64,000 bases of DNA from Bugula neritina (GCA_964035545.1 OZ037766.1:12347722-12411721), one strand, 5' to 3'. Counted from the first letter of the stretch, positions 13,101 to 28,100 are shown. The notes: generated from the letters alone by a model not told the origin. Translations and numbers: made by a program.

Positions 13101-16100
13101 ACAACACCATAAAACAATTAATGTGTAAACTGTTGTCTAATACAACACTAAGATGGTGGTTTGTCTAGCATCAGATGGTTGTTATGTTATCTTATAACAC
13201 TGCAAGGGCTGTGACACATTCTTAACCAAACAAATATGATAGTCAGCCCTGCTCCATAATAGGTAGATGACAGCACTAATGTACTTACAGCTCTATAATA
13301 TGTAATAAAGTAATTCATAAAACATATACAGGATGTCAAACAAAGCATCACAGAGTGTCTTCTCTATATACTTAAAGTCTAAAATTTCATTGAGGTCAAT
13401 TGTAGACGTGCACAGCTATGAGCTCAAGTGCAAGATAAAACTGAGATAGTTGCATCTCTTTGCTTTCCTACGACTCAACAAAAGAGTTACATATAGAAAA
13501 TGAACACTTACCATCAGAGTGGGGAATAAGCAATGTGCTGCCAGACAGTACCAGAATTGGTTTGGAGTCAGCACCAAGAACAGGTAGGCCATGCTTGTCC
13601 ACCACCACCTGCTGCATTGGTGGCACCTTGATGGCTTTACCATCGGGTCCGAGGATCTGGATAATAGAAAAAAAGCTTTATAAATTGCCAAAAAAAATTC
13701 TACTAGTTAGAAGAAGGAAAGAAATTACTGCAAGACAAGATACATGCACTACACATGTACTTTATTGGACTTTTTCCAACATTCGAAGCCTATGCACCCA
13801 CCATGTAAATATTTAAAGTAGCCGTCAGTTTCAGCAGACATAAACACACTACCTTAGACTTCCAGGTAACTCAATGCAGTAGAATCACCCACCTTTTTCT
13901 TATCTGCACCGTGCAGTGTACCATCATCACCAGCAGAGGCAAAGTGGCTAGAAGCAGGGACACGCACAATCTTTCCCTGAGCAGTCGTAACAACCTCCTG
14001 GTTGGGGGAGAGAATAACTGCTGCACAGAACTTGTCCACAACTTTCACAGGTTTCATAGAGTCATCTATAGAAAACACATCTTATATACATATATAGTGT
14101 TTTAGGGCTTCAAAGATTCTGCATCATGTTGATTAAAACGATAATATATTCTAACCCTGAAGATGAATAGAGAGGTATTTGAAGTATCAGTTTGCCATAT
14201 CCTTGTATAAATAAAGTAATGATAAAATGTTTCTCATTTATCTATTTCTGATAATATATTCAATATTAGGTTATCTGTATTAGTACTGTTTGCAAAGCTA
14301 ATTGATGAGCAGAATGACAGTATGGACAACATGGCAATAATATAGTTACGGTGCGTTACTCACCAGTTACAATTACACCAGCAGAGTTAGTTACTGTTCT
14401 GTCAACATTTGGATACACCAGTTTACTACCAGCAGGCACACACACTGGCTCATCATCTTCTCCGATCACTGGTCTGCCATTAGCAAACACTATGTAGTTC
14501 TGTAGACCTACAAATTATATCCGCATGTATTACAAAAACTCAGACAGGCATTGCTGGTTTTCATTACTGAATTTAAATTAAATTATGTTCCTCCCACTAA
14601 AAAATTCATTTATATTTAAAAACAAATAATGCTTGGAAAGGCACTTCAACCACTTAGCTGCTACAACAAACCACATAACCAATGTCATTGAGTTTCAAGC
14701 TAAGTATTTCACAAGAAGCCATGGAAGTGTAAAGTTACGAAAAGATGGCGATAATTTTTTAATAAAATCAAGTCTCGTTGAAATGAATTTATCCAGCTTG
14801 TCGCTAGTACCTCACAGCTTGTATATGAAAAGTTGTCAATAGCTAATGTTAATCTCATTTCCTATTAATTTTATGTCTAAGTAGCTTACCTGGAGCAATA
14901 AGCACACTGCCACCAACTACCGTAACCGGTTTACCAACCAGGTTCACAGTCTTCATATCAGGTCCCACAACTACAAGGACATCTGGGGCCGCGTGTCTCA
15001 AGACTGCAGCTTTGCCAGTGTCAGCGTCAATAACTTGCTTGTCATTTACCTGCAGGCAGATTATTGCATTGCTAGTGTTCAGGTACACCCAGTATCAGTG
15101 TTCATTAATAGAAGTGCTAATATATGTACAGGGATTACTCAAAATCGCTTCAACTGAGAAAAACATTACAGGAAGGCAACCCAAGCAATCATGGCAGACC
15201 TAATTATAGCAATAAATCAATAAACATTTAGTATGTCAGTTATAGCATAACCTAGAGCAATCTGAGAAAGAAGACCTACAAATAATAGCTACGCTTGATA
15301 AAAATTTTGTAAAGTAGATTCACTTGTAAAGTGTCACTAACATTACAATATGCTTCACCTACATTGGAATTATTATGATATGATGTAATACAGGAAGCAG
15401 TTTACCTTGATCCTTCCATCTTTCAACGGGGTAACGAGCTGTGTTCCAGCCTCAACAACTAAAGGATTCCTCTTGTCATCTAGCGTGAGTTTGCCAGAAG
15501 GCTCCAGAATGATTTTGTTACCACTGGGTTTCACTCGGATGATGTTACCTTCGGCATCTGTGTAGGGTTTGTGGTCAGGGCCATAGATGGTGCCATCTGC
15601 AGCAAGAGAGTATAGAGAGTGCTTGTCGTGAACGAGCACTATCGGCTTCCTGTCGGCTCCGTGTAACACCTTTCCATCTGGACCAATCACTTCTCCTGAA
15701 AGATGGCAGAAAGGCAGAGACACATGAAAATCACATGCGTGATTACAATATTGTTCTACAAATCAAATCAGAACTTCACATCATAATTTCTTGACCTAAG
15801 TATTGCAAAGCCTTGGAGTCTTCCTAAAAACTAAGGGTATCGAGACATTGTTATGGAACATTATGTGGAATTCTTTTCAACACAGCATAATCTTACAGAA
15901 AGTGACAGTATTCATGCAGCCAGCCACAGACATTAGAGACAGTAGGGTCATACAATAGACAAGTCAGTACCTGAGGTGGTCAGCACATATCCCGTCTCAG
16001 AGCCGCTGTCCTCCATGTACTGGGGAGCAGCTTCAGTAGCCGTAACAGTCTCTGGTGTTGTATATATATCGTACATCCCGGGGTCTTCACCTTTAGGTGG

Positions 16101-19100
16101 GATAAACACTCCCCCAACAGGCTCGTCATTCTTCTACAAACACAAAACAGTTGAAAGTTAATTAAACCGATCACTTAACTACAGTTAGAGACTCTGTCAA
16201 AACCTAACTATTCACTTACTTGCACATGAGTTGGTGCTGATGATTGTAATATCCTTTCCTTTACTTGGAAACTGCCATTACGGCTAACTTTTCTCTTTAG
16301 AGAAGAAAGCATTCTTTAATTTTTTAGAAAAAATTATGAAACCATGTTGAAATTTCAACTCATAATTTCAAATAGCAAATCTAAACTGCATGAAGCTAAG
16401 ATTCATGTATAACTTTGTCAATGAGTGTAACTAGTGTTTTCTGCAGCATTAAAAATGACGTAGAGCTTGCTTCACAGATCTGCCAACTACTTTATGGAAG
16501 TAAGAGACTAGAATATGTTCATATACAAAAAAGAATTAATATCTATTGCAAAAATTTTTGCTAGCTGTGAAATGATGCAAATGCTAAAGATGCTTATTCT
16601 TACATTGAGTAAATAAAATAAATTTAATTATTGTAGAAATAGTAATTTCCTGCTCAAAAACTACTACACTGTAGTAATTGGTCTATAAAATCTAAAGGAA
16701 AAAAGTTTAGCATATGGCAGGTCTGCTCAAATGGGAAAAGTGTCAGTGCTACTTTGACCTCTACAAATATTCCAACTACCTGGGAAAAATGCTCTCTAAA
16801 TGTTTATGTACTTTGTAAATATTTGTTGGCAGCTTTTAAACATGTCAAGCGATGCCGACTCATAATATGTGTGTAGACAACTCCTAAATGTACACAAGAT
16901 TAGTTACCCCATAATCCTGTCAGAATTATCAGGAGAAGAAATTCATAATCAAAGGTCAGAGTGAGTTGGGGATAGAAAGGCAAGATTGCCAGTTCTAACA
17001 TAAAGGTCTGAAAATGTCAGTAGGTCTTGGATACAACAAGGTATGTTTAATGAATAGGACGAAGGAAACAGACTGTTAATGCTAGCAACAAGAGAAATTT
17101 TCATACATCAAACTATTTTCTTTCAATCAAGTTCAGAAAATAAATTCTAACAGTTTTTATCTTGACTTTAAAAAAATTAAGATTAAAGTAGCAGACGTGG
17201 CCAAAAAGTCAATCGTGGTGAGAAATAGTCAAGAACGTTCTTAAAATCTTAAAACTGTGTTGAATAATTACAATTACTGTAGTGGGATGCTAAAAGTAAA
17301 ACCTACTTCAATAACTGCCAACTACAACTATTTTATTTGTAAATCCTCTGTATTTTGCAAGCTTTATTGCTGTCAATGTTAAGCAGAAAAATTACTATTC
17401 ATGAGAGGAGTGGTGAAACATTTAAATTTAATTTTGAGATAATCAATTTCAACGTGAAATTGCAATATCTGAAGGAAGCTTTTAATGTTATTTCAATGAT
17501 CACCATAGTGAAAATATGCAAGAATGAATCCGGTAGAAATGCAAAAATATCAAAACCACAAAATTAACATTAAAAATCTACATGAGTAGAATAAAATAAC
17601 CAAAAAAATTGCCTGATGAACTTTGACAGAGTTTTATAGTACCTATGGTATGTGCATGTGCTCGAAATGCTAAAAATTGCTATGTAACACTATTATAGAC
17701 ATACACTAGAAAAGTGTAACACTTTAGAGGCCAATGGGATAATAATAGAGCAAATTTTGCATATTTAGTTCTTTGTACTATTATTAGAGAAATATATTAG
17801 CCAAGAACTGTGCTGAGTGTAAACTACATAATGTGATCTATTTATAAAACAAAGGTAGAAAAACAAATTACACATAAAAAAAACATAATGTGAATGAAGA
17901 GAGTATTGGAGAAGTTAGTATGTTATTGGTTGAGGTACTGCAGAGTGGTTTGGAATACACATTTACACTTCACTGACCTTGTAAACTAAGTATAACAAAG
18001 CCTACCAAGTATATTATATATGGCAATTACACATGAGTACTAAATTTAAGACATCAACCCCATATGTGTACGAGTGTAATTATTATAGTCTGACCATGTA
18101 CAAATATACGCAACAATGACAGAAATAGGAAAAACATATACTACCTAACCACCTTTGCATGCATGTTTGAAAATGTTTAATGATTGCGAAAAATGTATTC
18201 TATCATTATGATGTTATCACGTTTTACTCATTTAGGAGCAGTAGCCTAGTGGAGAAATTGAGATAGCCTAACTACCGTTACTCACATCCTTTACCATTTA
18301 TAAAACAGCACCGAAGCCAGCAGAACAACAAACATCAGTAGCAGCTGCCAACATCAACACAACAACAATTTCAGCAATGAAGAAAGTATAGACATAGAAA
18401 GAGGAAGATATGTGGCACACAAACCTCATCTGGAGGAGCGGAGTCATCAGGAAGCTGAGTCTTCCAAAGCTCAGTTTCATACAAATTATCGATTTGACCA
18501 TCACCAGCGAGTTCGATGGAATGTGTGGGAATATTACTAGATAGCAGCTGTTGTTCCTATAAGCGACAACATTACTACATACATAGTGAGGCAACAACCA
18601 GCAGTGATAGCGTGTTACAACAATAAGCATGTGCATTAGATGAGCCACATTCATTACATTTCATTGTTTCATAGCAATAAGATCATAGAAGTCTTTTAAG
18701 GAGAGAAAAACTCCCAACATTACATGTTTACTCCTTAAAATGAGTTGAAAGGAAATTTATCGAAACATCTTTTGAGATTTTAGCAGTCAATAATGTATAC
18801 CAAAATAGATTTATTTGCAATTTTCATTTATCTTCGGAATTCTTTACATTAATAAATAATTATGGAAAATCGATTACCCAACAAAATTAAAAATAATAAA
18901 TTTTTCGTATTAATAATCTTTTTAAACATAGTGGTAACAGAAATTGAGCTGGATAATACAACGAAAAGTTAAGTTTTAATAAATAGATGCTGCATTCCAC
19001 ATACTCAGCTAGGAAAAGAAAAACAAAACAAAGCACGAAGGCAGCAAAAAATACTCTCAGCATGTGTGTAGATAAAGTAGAAACAAAATATTGGAGAGTT

Positions 19101-22100
19101 TCACAACACAGCTATTAGTAATGTGAAGGATAAGACTCAGCATGAGACTTATCTTCACCAACACTCACCTCTATAAATTGATCATTTCTATCTAAACTAT
19201 CATCAAAGTCTCCGGGGAAATTTCCCATATGACCAACATGCTTACCACCCTGTACAAAGCACCATATAGAAAAAGCATAGTTTAAAATTATAAAAAAAAC
19301 ACAAAATATAAAGCTATAAAGGCATAAATATTTTTACAACAATCAAATATGGAAAGCCTTGCACATGCATGGAGCTATTAGTACAATGTTATTATAAATT
19401 AAGAAATCAGGAATCATGGGATCAAATGAAAACAACCAAAGACTAAGCAACAGTTGACAGAGTTGAAAACTTCAGACTATTTGAATTAATACCAAAGAAT
19501 TTGTTAGGGCTTTGGGGTCCAGCTACATATGTTCATATATTCTGATGTGATAGCACATTTGCTTTATTATTTGGACCAATCTATCATTTTCATATTATAC
19601 TCTCTCCCACCTTTGGAGTTGGGCTCTCCGCACTTTCCTCTGCTACGAGTTTTAAAGAATCCGATTCAGTTTGGTAGACTGGGTTTTGCTGTTTGGTAAC
19701 AGCAGCATGGTGCATTCTAGCAGCCGCGACTGGTGCTGAGATATCAATGTCAACTGTCTCATTAACCTCTAGAGAAGGAGTTATGTGAGTATCAGGAGAG
19801 CTTGTGTCCTCGCGTCTCTTGTGATACTTTCGCTGAGACGGAGATGGTGGAATTTGGTGTTCACTACCAGTGCTCTTGGGTGGTGATTCCACAACCTTGC
19901 TTCGACTAGGAGCTATTGGCGCTGTATCCAATGATGACGTATCCATAGCTGGTGAGTCAGGTGAAAATGGAACAGAGCGAGTTTTAGGATTAGTTTCTTG
20001 GCAGACCGATTCGGAAGCATCCTGAGGAATGAGGCTGGGTGAGTGGCTGACGTCAACTCCTGCAGGTCTCAGCGAAGTAGGCTGATATGAACAATAAAAT
20101 GGCGCATCTTCAGCCAATTCAGTAGTCAAATTGCCAGGTTGAAGACGCTGTGATGGTTTTGGCTGTAATAATTGTGAAGACTGGTCTACAGCTTTGGGTT
20201 TGATTGAATCTTCCCCTTCAGGTGATACTGAGTGAGGAGCTGACGTAGATTGTTGACCTGTACCGGGTTCAGGCTGAGTGGATTCTGTATATACGTGGTC
20301 CGCATCATATCTAGCATCAATATCACCAGCATTACTACGTTCAGACGGCACTGGGTGAAAAGCTGAAGCAGAAAACTGCTCTGCAGCGAGTTCAATGCTA
20401 GAGTCATTCCTTCTACTACGATCAGACGCAACTGGGCGAAAGGATGATGCACCCGACTTATCAATAATGCTACTACGCTCAGATGGCAGTGGATGAGACG
20501 ATGGTGTAGAGGTATCATCAGTAGTCGGTACATCACCGGATCCATTCTGTCCAGCTGCTTTTACAGATGGAACATGCAACTGCTCACCAGTTTCCATAGA
20601 CTGCGTCTTGGGCTGAGCTTCTACCACTGAACCAGCACCTCCCGGTGATTGAAGTGGCAGATTCTGATAATCAGCAGTGACAGTTGGAAGAATTTCTTCC
20701 ACTTCCATAGCTTGAGGAATATTTTTTATGGAGCGTTTGCTTGCCCGGGGTGGACTGCTGCGGTAGCTTGTTGGTGGCAAAGATTGTTCATCGGGGTGAT
20801 CTGATATTGTGTCAACGGGTCTTTGTCTAGATGGAATATTCTGATAAGGAGACATGGCGGATATAGAGATTTCCTCATATGGGATTCCTTCAATAGAAGC
20901 TATACTGTCACCGTCGCCTCTCTTTACTGGGGTTGCTGGAGTAGTATCTCTGGGGAGACCTCGCTTTCGGGGGCTTGGTGAAGATTTTGAAACTTTTGAA
21001 ATTGAGGAAATGGAGGCTTGACTGCGAGTTCTGGGAACTGGTGCTTGCCGAGCAGAGGCGGACATTTGCGGGTGATGATGCGACTCCTGGTAGGCGTGAG
21101 GGTAATCAAGAGACTCAACAGAATACGAGGGAAAAGCACCGCTTTGCTAAAGGTGATACAGAACAAAGGCTAGTTATACAACACATAATAGCAACAAATC
21201 TAATGTTAACAGAAACCGTGCGGAAAGCATCAAGCGAGTAAGTAAAGGCTACTACACACAACACCAACTATTAGACAACTAAACTGTGCATATAAGTGTG
21301 CAGCACTTGAAATAAAATACCATTGAAAGCTCAGGTGAAGCAGGATCTAAGATCTCATCATACTGCTGTGAAGGTAAAGCAAACTGCTCTCTGTTAGAAG
21401 GCTGCGGGGAAGAAGGACTGTCTATTTCCCACGGAGCAGCATTCTTTGTTGGACTACCGGTGGCAGTGTTACTAACAGACAAGCGTGGCGCCACCACCAA
21501 AGGGGTAGCAGCATAGCTTGTCAAAGACTCGCTATGAGCAAGAATTCCCTGTGTGAGAAATATATTAGTACATGCGGTAGCAGCGGAGTTAAGGAAGCAG
21601 CACCCACAGGTAATGTTTAAAGCAACAGTAAGCAATCATAGTACAAGCAGAGAGTTTCATAGCATTACAGAATAAATTTAATTCTTCACAAAACATTAAA
21701 TTTTAGAAATGAAAACCATAAATTTATCATGCAAGAGAATGTTGAGTAACAATAGCTCAGAAACCAAAGTGAAAATAAATATTAAAAATTAGTCTAACTT
21801 TGTTCTTGCTACATAGTTAAATTCAAGCAAGCACATCTAGTTTAATAAGGGGGCTTTGACTAAGAAAGCCTGCTAGGGTTAGAAAAAGTGTTAGTTCAAA
21901 CCAAAGTTTGCAACAAAATATTTAACAGTTTTTACTGCAATTACATACACTTCATCTATACTTTATCTACTTCTTAGCATGGTATACAGTAACCACTATG
22001 CATGTATCAGACAACACAACCGAACATAAAATACTAAAAGCAACAATTAAAGAAAAAATAGAGGAACAACATAAAAGGAAGCACATCAAACAACCAGAAC

Positions 22101-25100
22101 TTCTTGACACTCACCTTAGCAGAGTTTAGGCTTGTTCTTGACCTTGCTTTTGGAGTGAATTGTCTGATGCTGCCTTTAGATATTGGACTGAGCTGCTCTA
22201 CATAGCTTTCCTGGTAAAACAGTTGAATGTATAATATTTAGGTAGAGAGTATAAAACATAAAATGCTCATAACGCTACATGTTTATTTAAAATGATTAGA
22301 GAAAACAGAAAATAATCTAGACATATTACTTGATGGTCTAAGCCCTAAGGGTACACATGCTGAGCATGTATCATAATTTCTAGAACATTCCTTAGACTAA
22401 CTGCTGATAATCATAGCCAAAATATATAGTAGAGTCAAACATACAGCACTATGACTGTGTTGCATCAGAATATAAGTTGACTTTGATGTGTACAAATAAA
22501 AACGGGGCCAACTAAAAATGTAAGCAGGGTATAGGAATAAAGAACTGTTACTGCAGAAAAACATAATCATCAATACAACAGTCCGGCATGCTGCCTTTGA
22601 CTCAAAAACCTGACAGCAGACACAAAGTTCATCAATTATCGTAATACCTCTGCATAAAGTTCAGAGTCATCAAAGTTGTGAGTTCTCATGGCTGCCTCCT
22701 GTTCTCTGCTGCTAGGCTCATTCTACATCATATGAGTCACAGTTTAAGCTTCTATCAACTGTTCTACTTTTCAAGTATTTTATTTACTGGAGGAATGGTG
22801 CGTCAACTCGTGTTCAAAATATTGAAGTTTTCAGCATTGATAGTGTACATTGAAAAAGAATGTAACTGAATAAATGTTGCTGAAAATATCAACTAACCCT
22901 TTATAGTTTTTAGCAAAACTGCACCAAATTACTTCTAAGTAGAAATAAGTGTTTACAAAAACAATATTTCAGCACCATTTGAAACCATTTTTCAAAAAAA
23001 GAACTAACTTATAAAAATTATGAACAGGTTTGCAACAAATTAAATATAGTTTCACAGCTATTTATCATGCCTGAGACAGAAACTTGAATAAGCGTGTATA
23101 AAAGAAAACCATAATGTATTTTTAGTATCAGTGAGGGTTGAGTTTATTGCAGTCATTGCAACATCAAATTATAAATACTCAACACAACTACAAGTGTGAG
23201 CCGTGTCACGTGCACAATATATTGTCAGATGAAATAAACAGATTCATCATATCTTCATTTCAGTACTGAGAGTACAAGCCTGTATTACGAAACCACAATG
23301 CCATTGCGCGTAGAATCCTGCAAAATTAATGCCTTCGGGCAAAGTCAGTAGGTTACAACTCACCTTGAAAGAGTAACTACTTCGAGCTGCTCCCTGCATG
23401 TAGTCATCTCTTGACGACAGGAACGGGTATTGGTGTGAGAACACGTCATCTGCGTCTGCAAACAATTTGTCAACATTCACTAACCATTTTACAACCAAGT
23501 CACAGTGACAGCACGTAAAGTTGATGAAAAATATACACGATTTAGAGAAAAGGGCATGGCTTTAAAACTCTATAGAAAAACAAAACACTCAGAAATGTTA
23601 GTGTATGATGTGAGATTAAGAAAGTGCAGGCATTCCATCTCAGCATATACGGTGGGTGTCTTTTGCGAGTAAAATAAGGGAAGACAACTACACTAACCCT
23701 AATGTTAAATATATAGGCATTACATCCAATGTAAGAAACTGCATAATAGAAACTATTCAGTCTTATAGATGGGAGAATGAAATTTAATTAAAACAACTAG
23801 TCACCAGCTGAAAAAAATTTACATACAAAAACATTATAGAGTATTTAAAAAGGTGTGACAAAAATGAGATGCAGCAAAAGTCAAAACTGGAAGGATAAAT
23901 TAATAAAAGTAACACTCGTCATTCAAAACCCACTTACTACAATGCATTGATGAAGACATGTGTGTATAATATGGCATATACACACTATCTGAGTCAATAA
24001 GACTCATGCTAGTCTGACTTGGGGTTGTTAGAGTTCCAGACATATCTGTATGTATATTTATTATAATAAATAATACACCACTAACAGTATCAAATACACT
24101 TGTCAATATACTACACTGTCAACAGTCGACTATGGCTAAAAGAAGCTAGATAACTATGAGCCTTTTAATATAGACATTGCAGTTTGCGTAACCATTTAGA
24201 TTTATCACCTTAAAAGGATAGAGGAGACAAATCTAATACACATATAATTATTTCTGAACCAATTATGATGTCATATCACACAATTACTAAAGCAAATGTT
24301 TATGCCAACTGCAATCAGCATATATAAAAGTACTGAACAGATTCAAAAATCTGCTCACCCTCAATATTTTATCTACTTGAGATTATTAGTACCAGGGCGC
24401 ACTGCCTACCTTGCTCTTCTTCACTGTCGCTAATGGAATGCTCCTCCATCTTCTCAGGGCCGACCATAGAATATTTGAAGTCTTCGTGAAGGTTTTCAGT
24501 AGACGCTGAGACAGTTGTTACTCCTTGTAGAACTTGCTCCAGGGAGACATAACCCAGTCTACGAGCTATTTGCAGGGCTGTCACGCCATTCTACAATACA
24601 CAGGAGTATTCATGTCTGACAGTCATGTAGACACCATAAAACAACTAGAACACACCTTGTCCAGCACAAATCCTATTGCTACTCCAATTTATGTAATGTT
24701 CAAGTTTACATAACATGGCTATCTGCCTACCCAAACATAAAAAATATGGTGAATAATAAAGAAATGTGGCAGTACCACATAATATATATAATCTTACATT
24801 GGTTTTGGCTTCAGGAGTAGCTCCAGCCTTGAGTAAAATATTCACCACGAGAACGTGACCTTGCTGGGCTCCTTGGTGAAGTGGAGTGTAGCCAAGCTGT
24901 GACAATCAAAAGTAATGCATAACAGGCTAGAAACTAGTGTTGAGTAGCAGGTCTTACCAACAATGTCACTGTAAAAATTTTAGCACATGAAAACTAACAA
25001 ATACTGTTCAAAATAGGCTACAGTGTTCTGTAATGACTCAAAGAATGTTGTGGAGGAGTTTTACAAATGTCAACTCAATGTTGAGTGTGTGTTAGTGTGA

Positions 25101-28100
25101 ATACAAGATAAAAGGGATGAATAATTAGCTAGCTCTCAACAGCATTTTAAGATGAAGTATTTAGTGACGACACACAATTGAAATCAATGGGACAACTCCA
25201 TGTTTATTCTTTTTGAAAATTCTGGTTGGTCTTAAAACAGAAATAATGCGAATATGTTATAAATAGCATACCCTTGTTTTAGCATCTACTTCTGCTCCCA
25301 GTTCCAGGAGAAATCTCACCATATTAATTTGACCAAAGTGACTAGCAGTGTGTAGCGGAGTGTAACCAGCTTTGGTGGTCGGGTCAATACGAGCGCCGTA
25401 CTTACACAGGATCTCAGCAACATGCACATGGTCCTCTTGGGCACACAGATGCATCGGGGTTAGTCCGTTCTGAAAGCATACCATGACAGCATCAAATATA
25501 AAACACAATCCACAACAGAACTGCCAGTCAAACACTTAGAACATACTTTGTGTAATCTAAAAGTAAAAAGCACTCAGCATAACACAAAAAGCACCTGGTA
25601 TCTAACAGCCTGTAGAGTACTGTTGTCATCAGTTTTGAATAAATCATACATTATTCATGAGAAATCAATATCTCAGGTGAAAATACTTGCTTTTTAAATT
25701 TCATAAAATGCAATGACCCACTTTCAACAATATGCACTCAATATCACGCCAAACTTAAATTATATTTGTAAAATTAATTACACAATTTTGAACCAATGAA
25801 TATTATTCAATCAAAAGTTGTAGCGCTATTGACAACGGTATTAACTATAAGAAAATCTAAGGAGACTCAAATATGATTTTTGAGACATGATTAAAGTCTT
25901 AGTGTTAGTAGGTTGTGTGGTGCTGCATAGTGTATGATAACAGCACTAAATGCTATAAAAGTATATCAATTGTCTAACTCAGCTCTTTCAACATCTGTTA
26001 GTATGATAAGTTGTAAAGTTACCAACTCATTCATAGCATATAAAGCTCAGCAAACCATTAACTCAATCTCGGAATCATTAACAGCAGCTGACCCAGTTCT
26101 TCAAATTATTGATTATCCCTACTGGTAATGGCTGCAGTGCAGTAGAGTCTGAAGTACTAGTGTTTATAGCAAAGCTTGTTGCATAACAATAAACAGAACA
26201 TATTCTGACTTCATGTCGGTAGTAATGAATATAATGATGCCATATTATTATACAGTTTAAATAAAAGTAATGAAGGTAGTAAATGTCGGAATAGTAGCTG
26301 CAGTGCTAACACTTAGCAAGAGAAAAAGGGACGGGAGTAGCATCAATTGTAAATAAGTAGTAGACTTACGGTTGCATAGCAATTAGAGTTTGCTCCATTC
26401 TCTAGCAAAAGTGACACCATGTCGGTGTGACCTTCTTGTGCGGCTAAATGTAATGGTGTGAAACCATTCTTAGACTCGGCATTTGCTCTGGCACCGTACT
26501 CCAGCAAGGATGTGGCAATGTCCATTTGATTCTTTTTGGCAGCAATATGCAATGGTGTGTAACCATTCTGCAAACACAAGTAATAGTATTCTTTATAACT
26601 CATTTAGTGGCGAAAATAGTTAACAAAACAAACAACGTATCACTAATATTATAAAGAATAATATCACCTAGTAAATATAATACAGGTTATGTCGCAATGT
26701 AAATTAGCATATAATAAATATCAGCATACAGAATAAATTTATTAATTAATAGTTAATGAACCTGAACATATGTGTATACTTTTACCAAACTATCACAATT
26801 TAGCAGAGTAACTTTCACCTTAGCTTGGCAGTGAGGAGAGGCCCTAAACTCCTCCAGTAATAGTAGTACTATAGTAGGTCTGTTATAGTGGGCAGCTACA
26901 TGGAGAGCTGTTAATCCATTTCTTCCCTGCATATCAGGCTGGGCACCTCTTTGCAACAACAGCCTAGCCACCCCGTGTTGACCATATTTAGCACTTATGT
27001 GAAGGGGTGTCATTCCCTTCTACAAGCACAACATGAACGTGCCCACCTTGCATCACAGAATATCAGTGAAAACATTTTGTCAACATTGGAAACAAGTTTT
27101 TCTTTAAATAAATAGTTTCACTAATTCTCTGTAATTTATTATTAGGCATATTCAAGATAGATGGCAAATGGCTAGTAGATGCACTAGACTGTTACCTTGG
27201 TGACAGAATTGGGTGAAGCTGATTGGTCAATGAGTACACCAATCACTTCCTCGTGACCTTCTTTAGCTGCAATGTGTAGCGGAGTGTAGCCGTCTTTAGT
27301 TACAGCCTCGACGTCAGCTCCATGTTGTAAGAGAAGCAGCACACTATCTACACTACCCATTCTGGCAGCGATGTGCAGGGGAATCTGTAGCTCCTGTGGA
27401 ATAATAAACTTGCATTAAATAAATAGATAAATAGCACCACTTGCTGTTCCAAAAGAAACTTAAGTAACACCTTAAATAAAATATATTTTGCCTATAATAC
27501 AAGGTAAAGACTACTAAAACTTTGTAAGCGCACCGCACAGCAAAACACGAGAAAACTGCAAAAGAAATAAATTGAACAGTAAGTTTATATGATATTTTAT
27601 CTCTATTGACAAAAAAACATAACTGTAGCATACTTGTCATGTATACTGCGAATGTTTATGAAAAAATACACTAACAGCGATACTAAAACTAGCTCACCCT
27701 TGCTTTAGCATTAACATCAGCTTTGTTTCTAAGTAAAATTCTGATAACATCTATCTGGTTTGACCGAGACGCTAGGTGAAGAGGTGTTTCGCCTCGCATG
27801 GTTCGCCCGTCCACATCAGCGCCATTGTTGAGTAGTGTCAACACTATGCTCATGTTGCCTAAAAATTCAATTATATATAAAAACATAACATAAGCAAGAA
27901 CAAAAACTAACAAAAATCATACATTCAAACATGAGCTACAAAACATATATAGAAAAAGCTCCTAGGTTTGCATTTCTAGTCACTAATTCTCATTCCTCTG
28001 GCAGCAACAACTTTGGCAACATGACTAGTTTACCAAATGAACTGACAAATATAAAAACCTTTGAAAATATTTTACCAAGCAATGATATTAAAACCTGTGT

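Larger units (their letters stand above)
11603..13511. other. ANK: Introns around exons 33-34
   Basis: The two long gaps (11603-12452 and 12745-13511) flank the 30-base microexon and exon 33. They hold no other exon I can support. Long introns around a microexon are a common setting for regulated splicing. Confidence 0.5.

Noticed and set aside
13460-13816. 118-codon plus-strand frame
   Set aside because: Runs antisense across exon 32 and its introns; shadow of a coding exon.
18298-18654. 118-codon minus-strand frame
   Set aside because: It overlaps exon 25 in a different frame and runs through both splice sites; the phase-consistent exon is the other frame.
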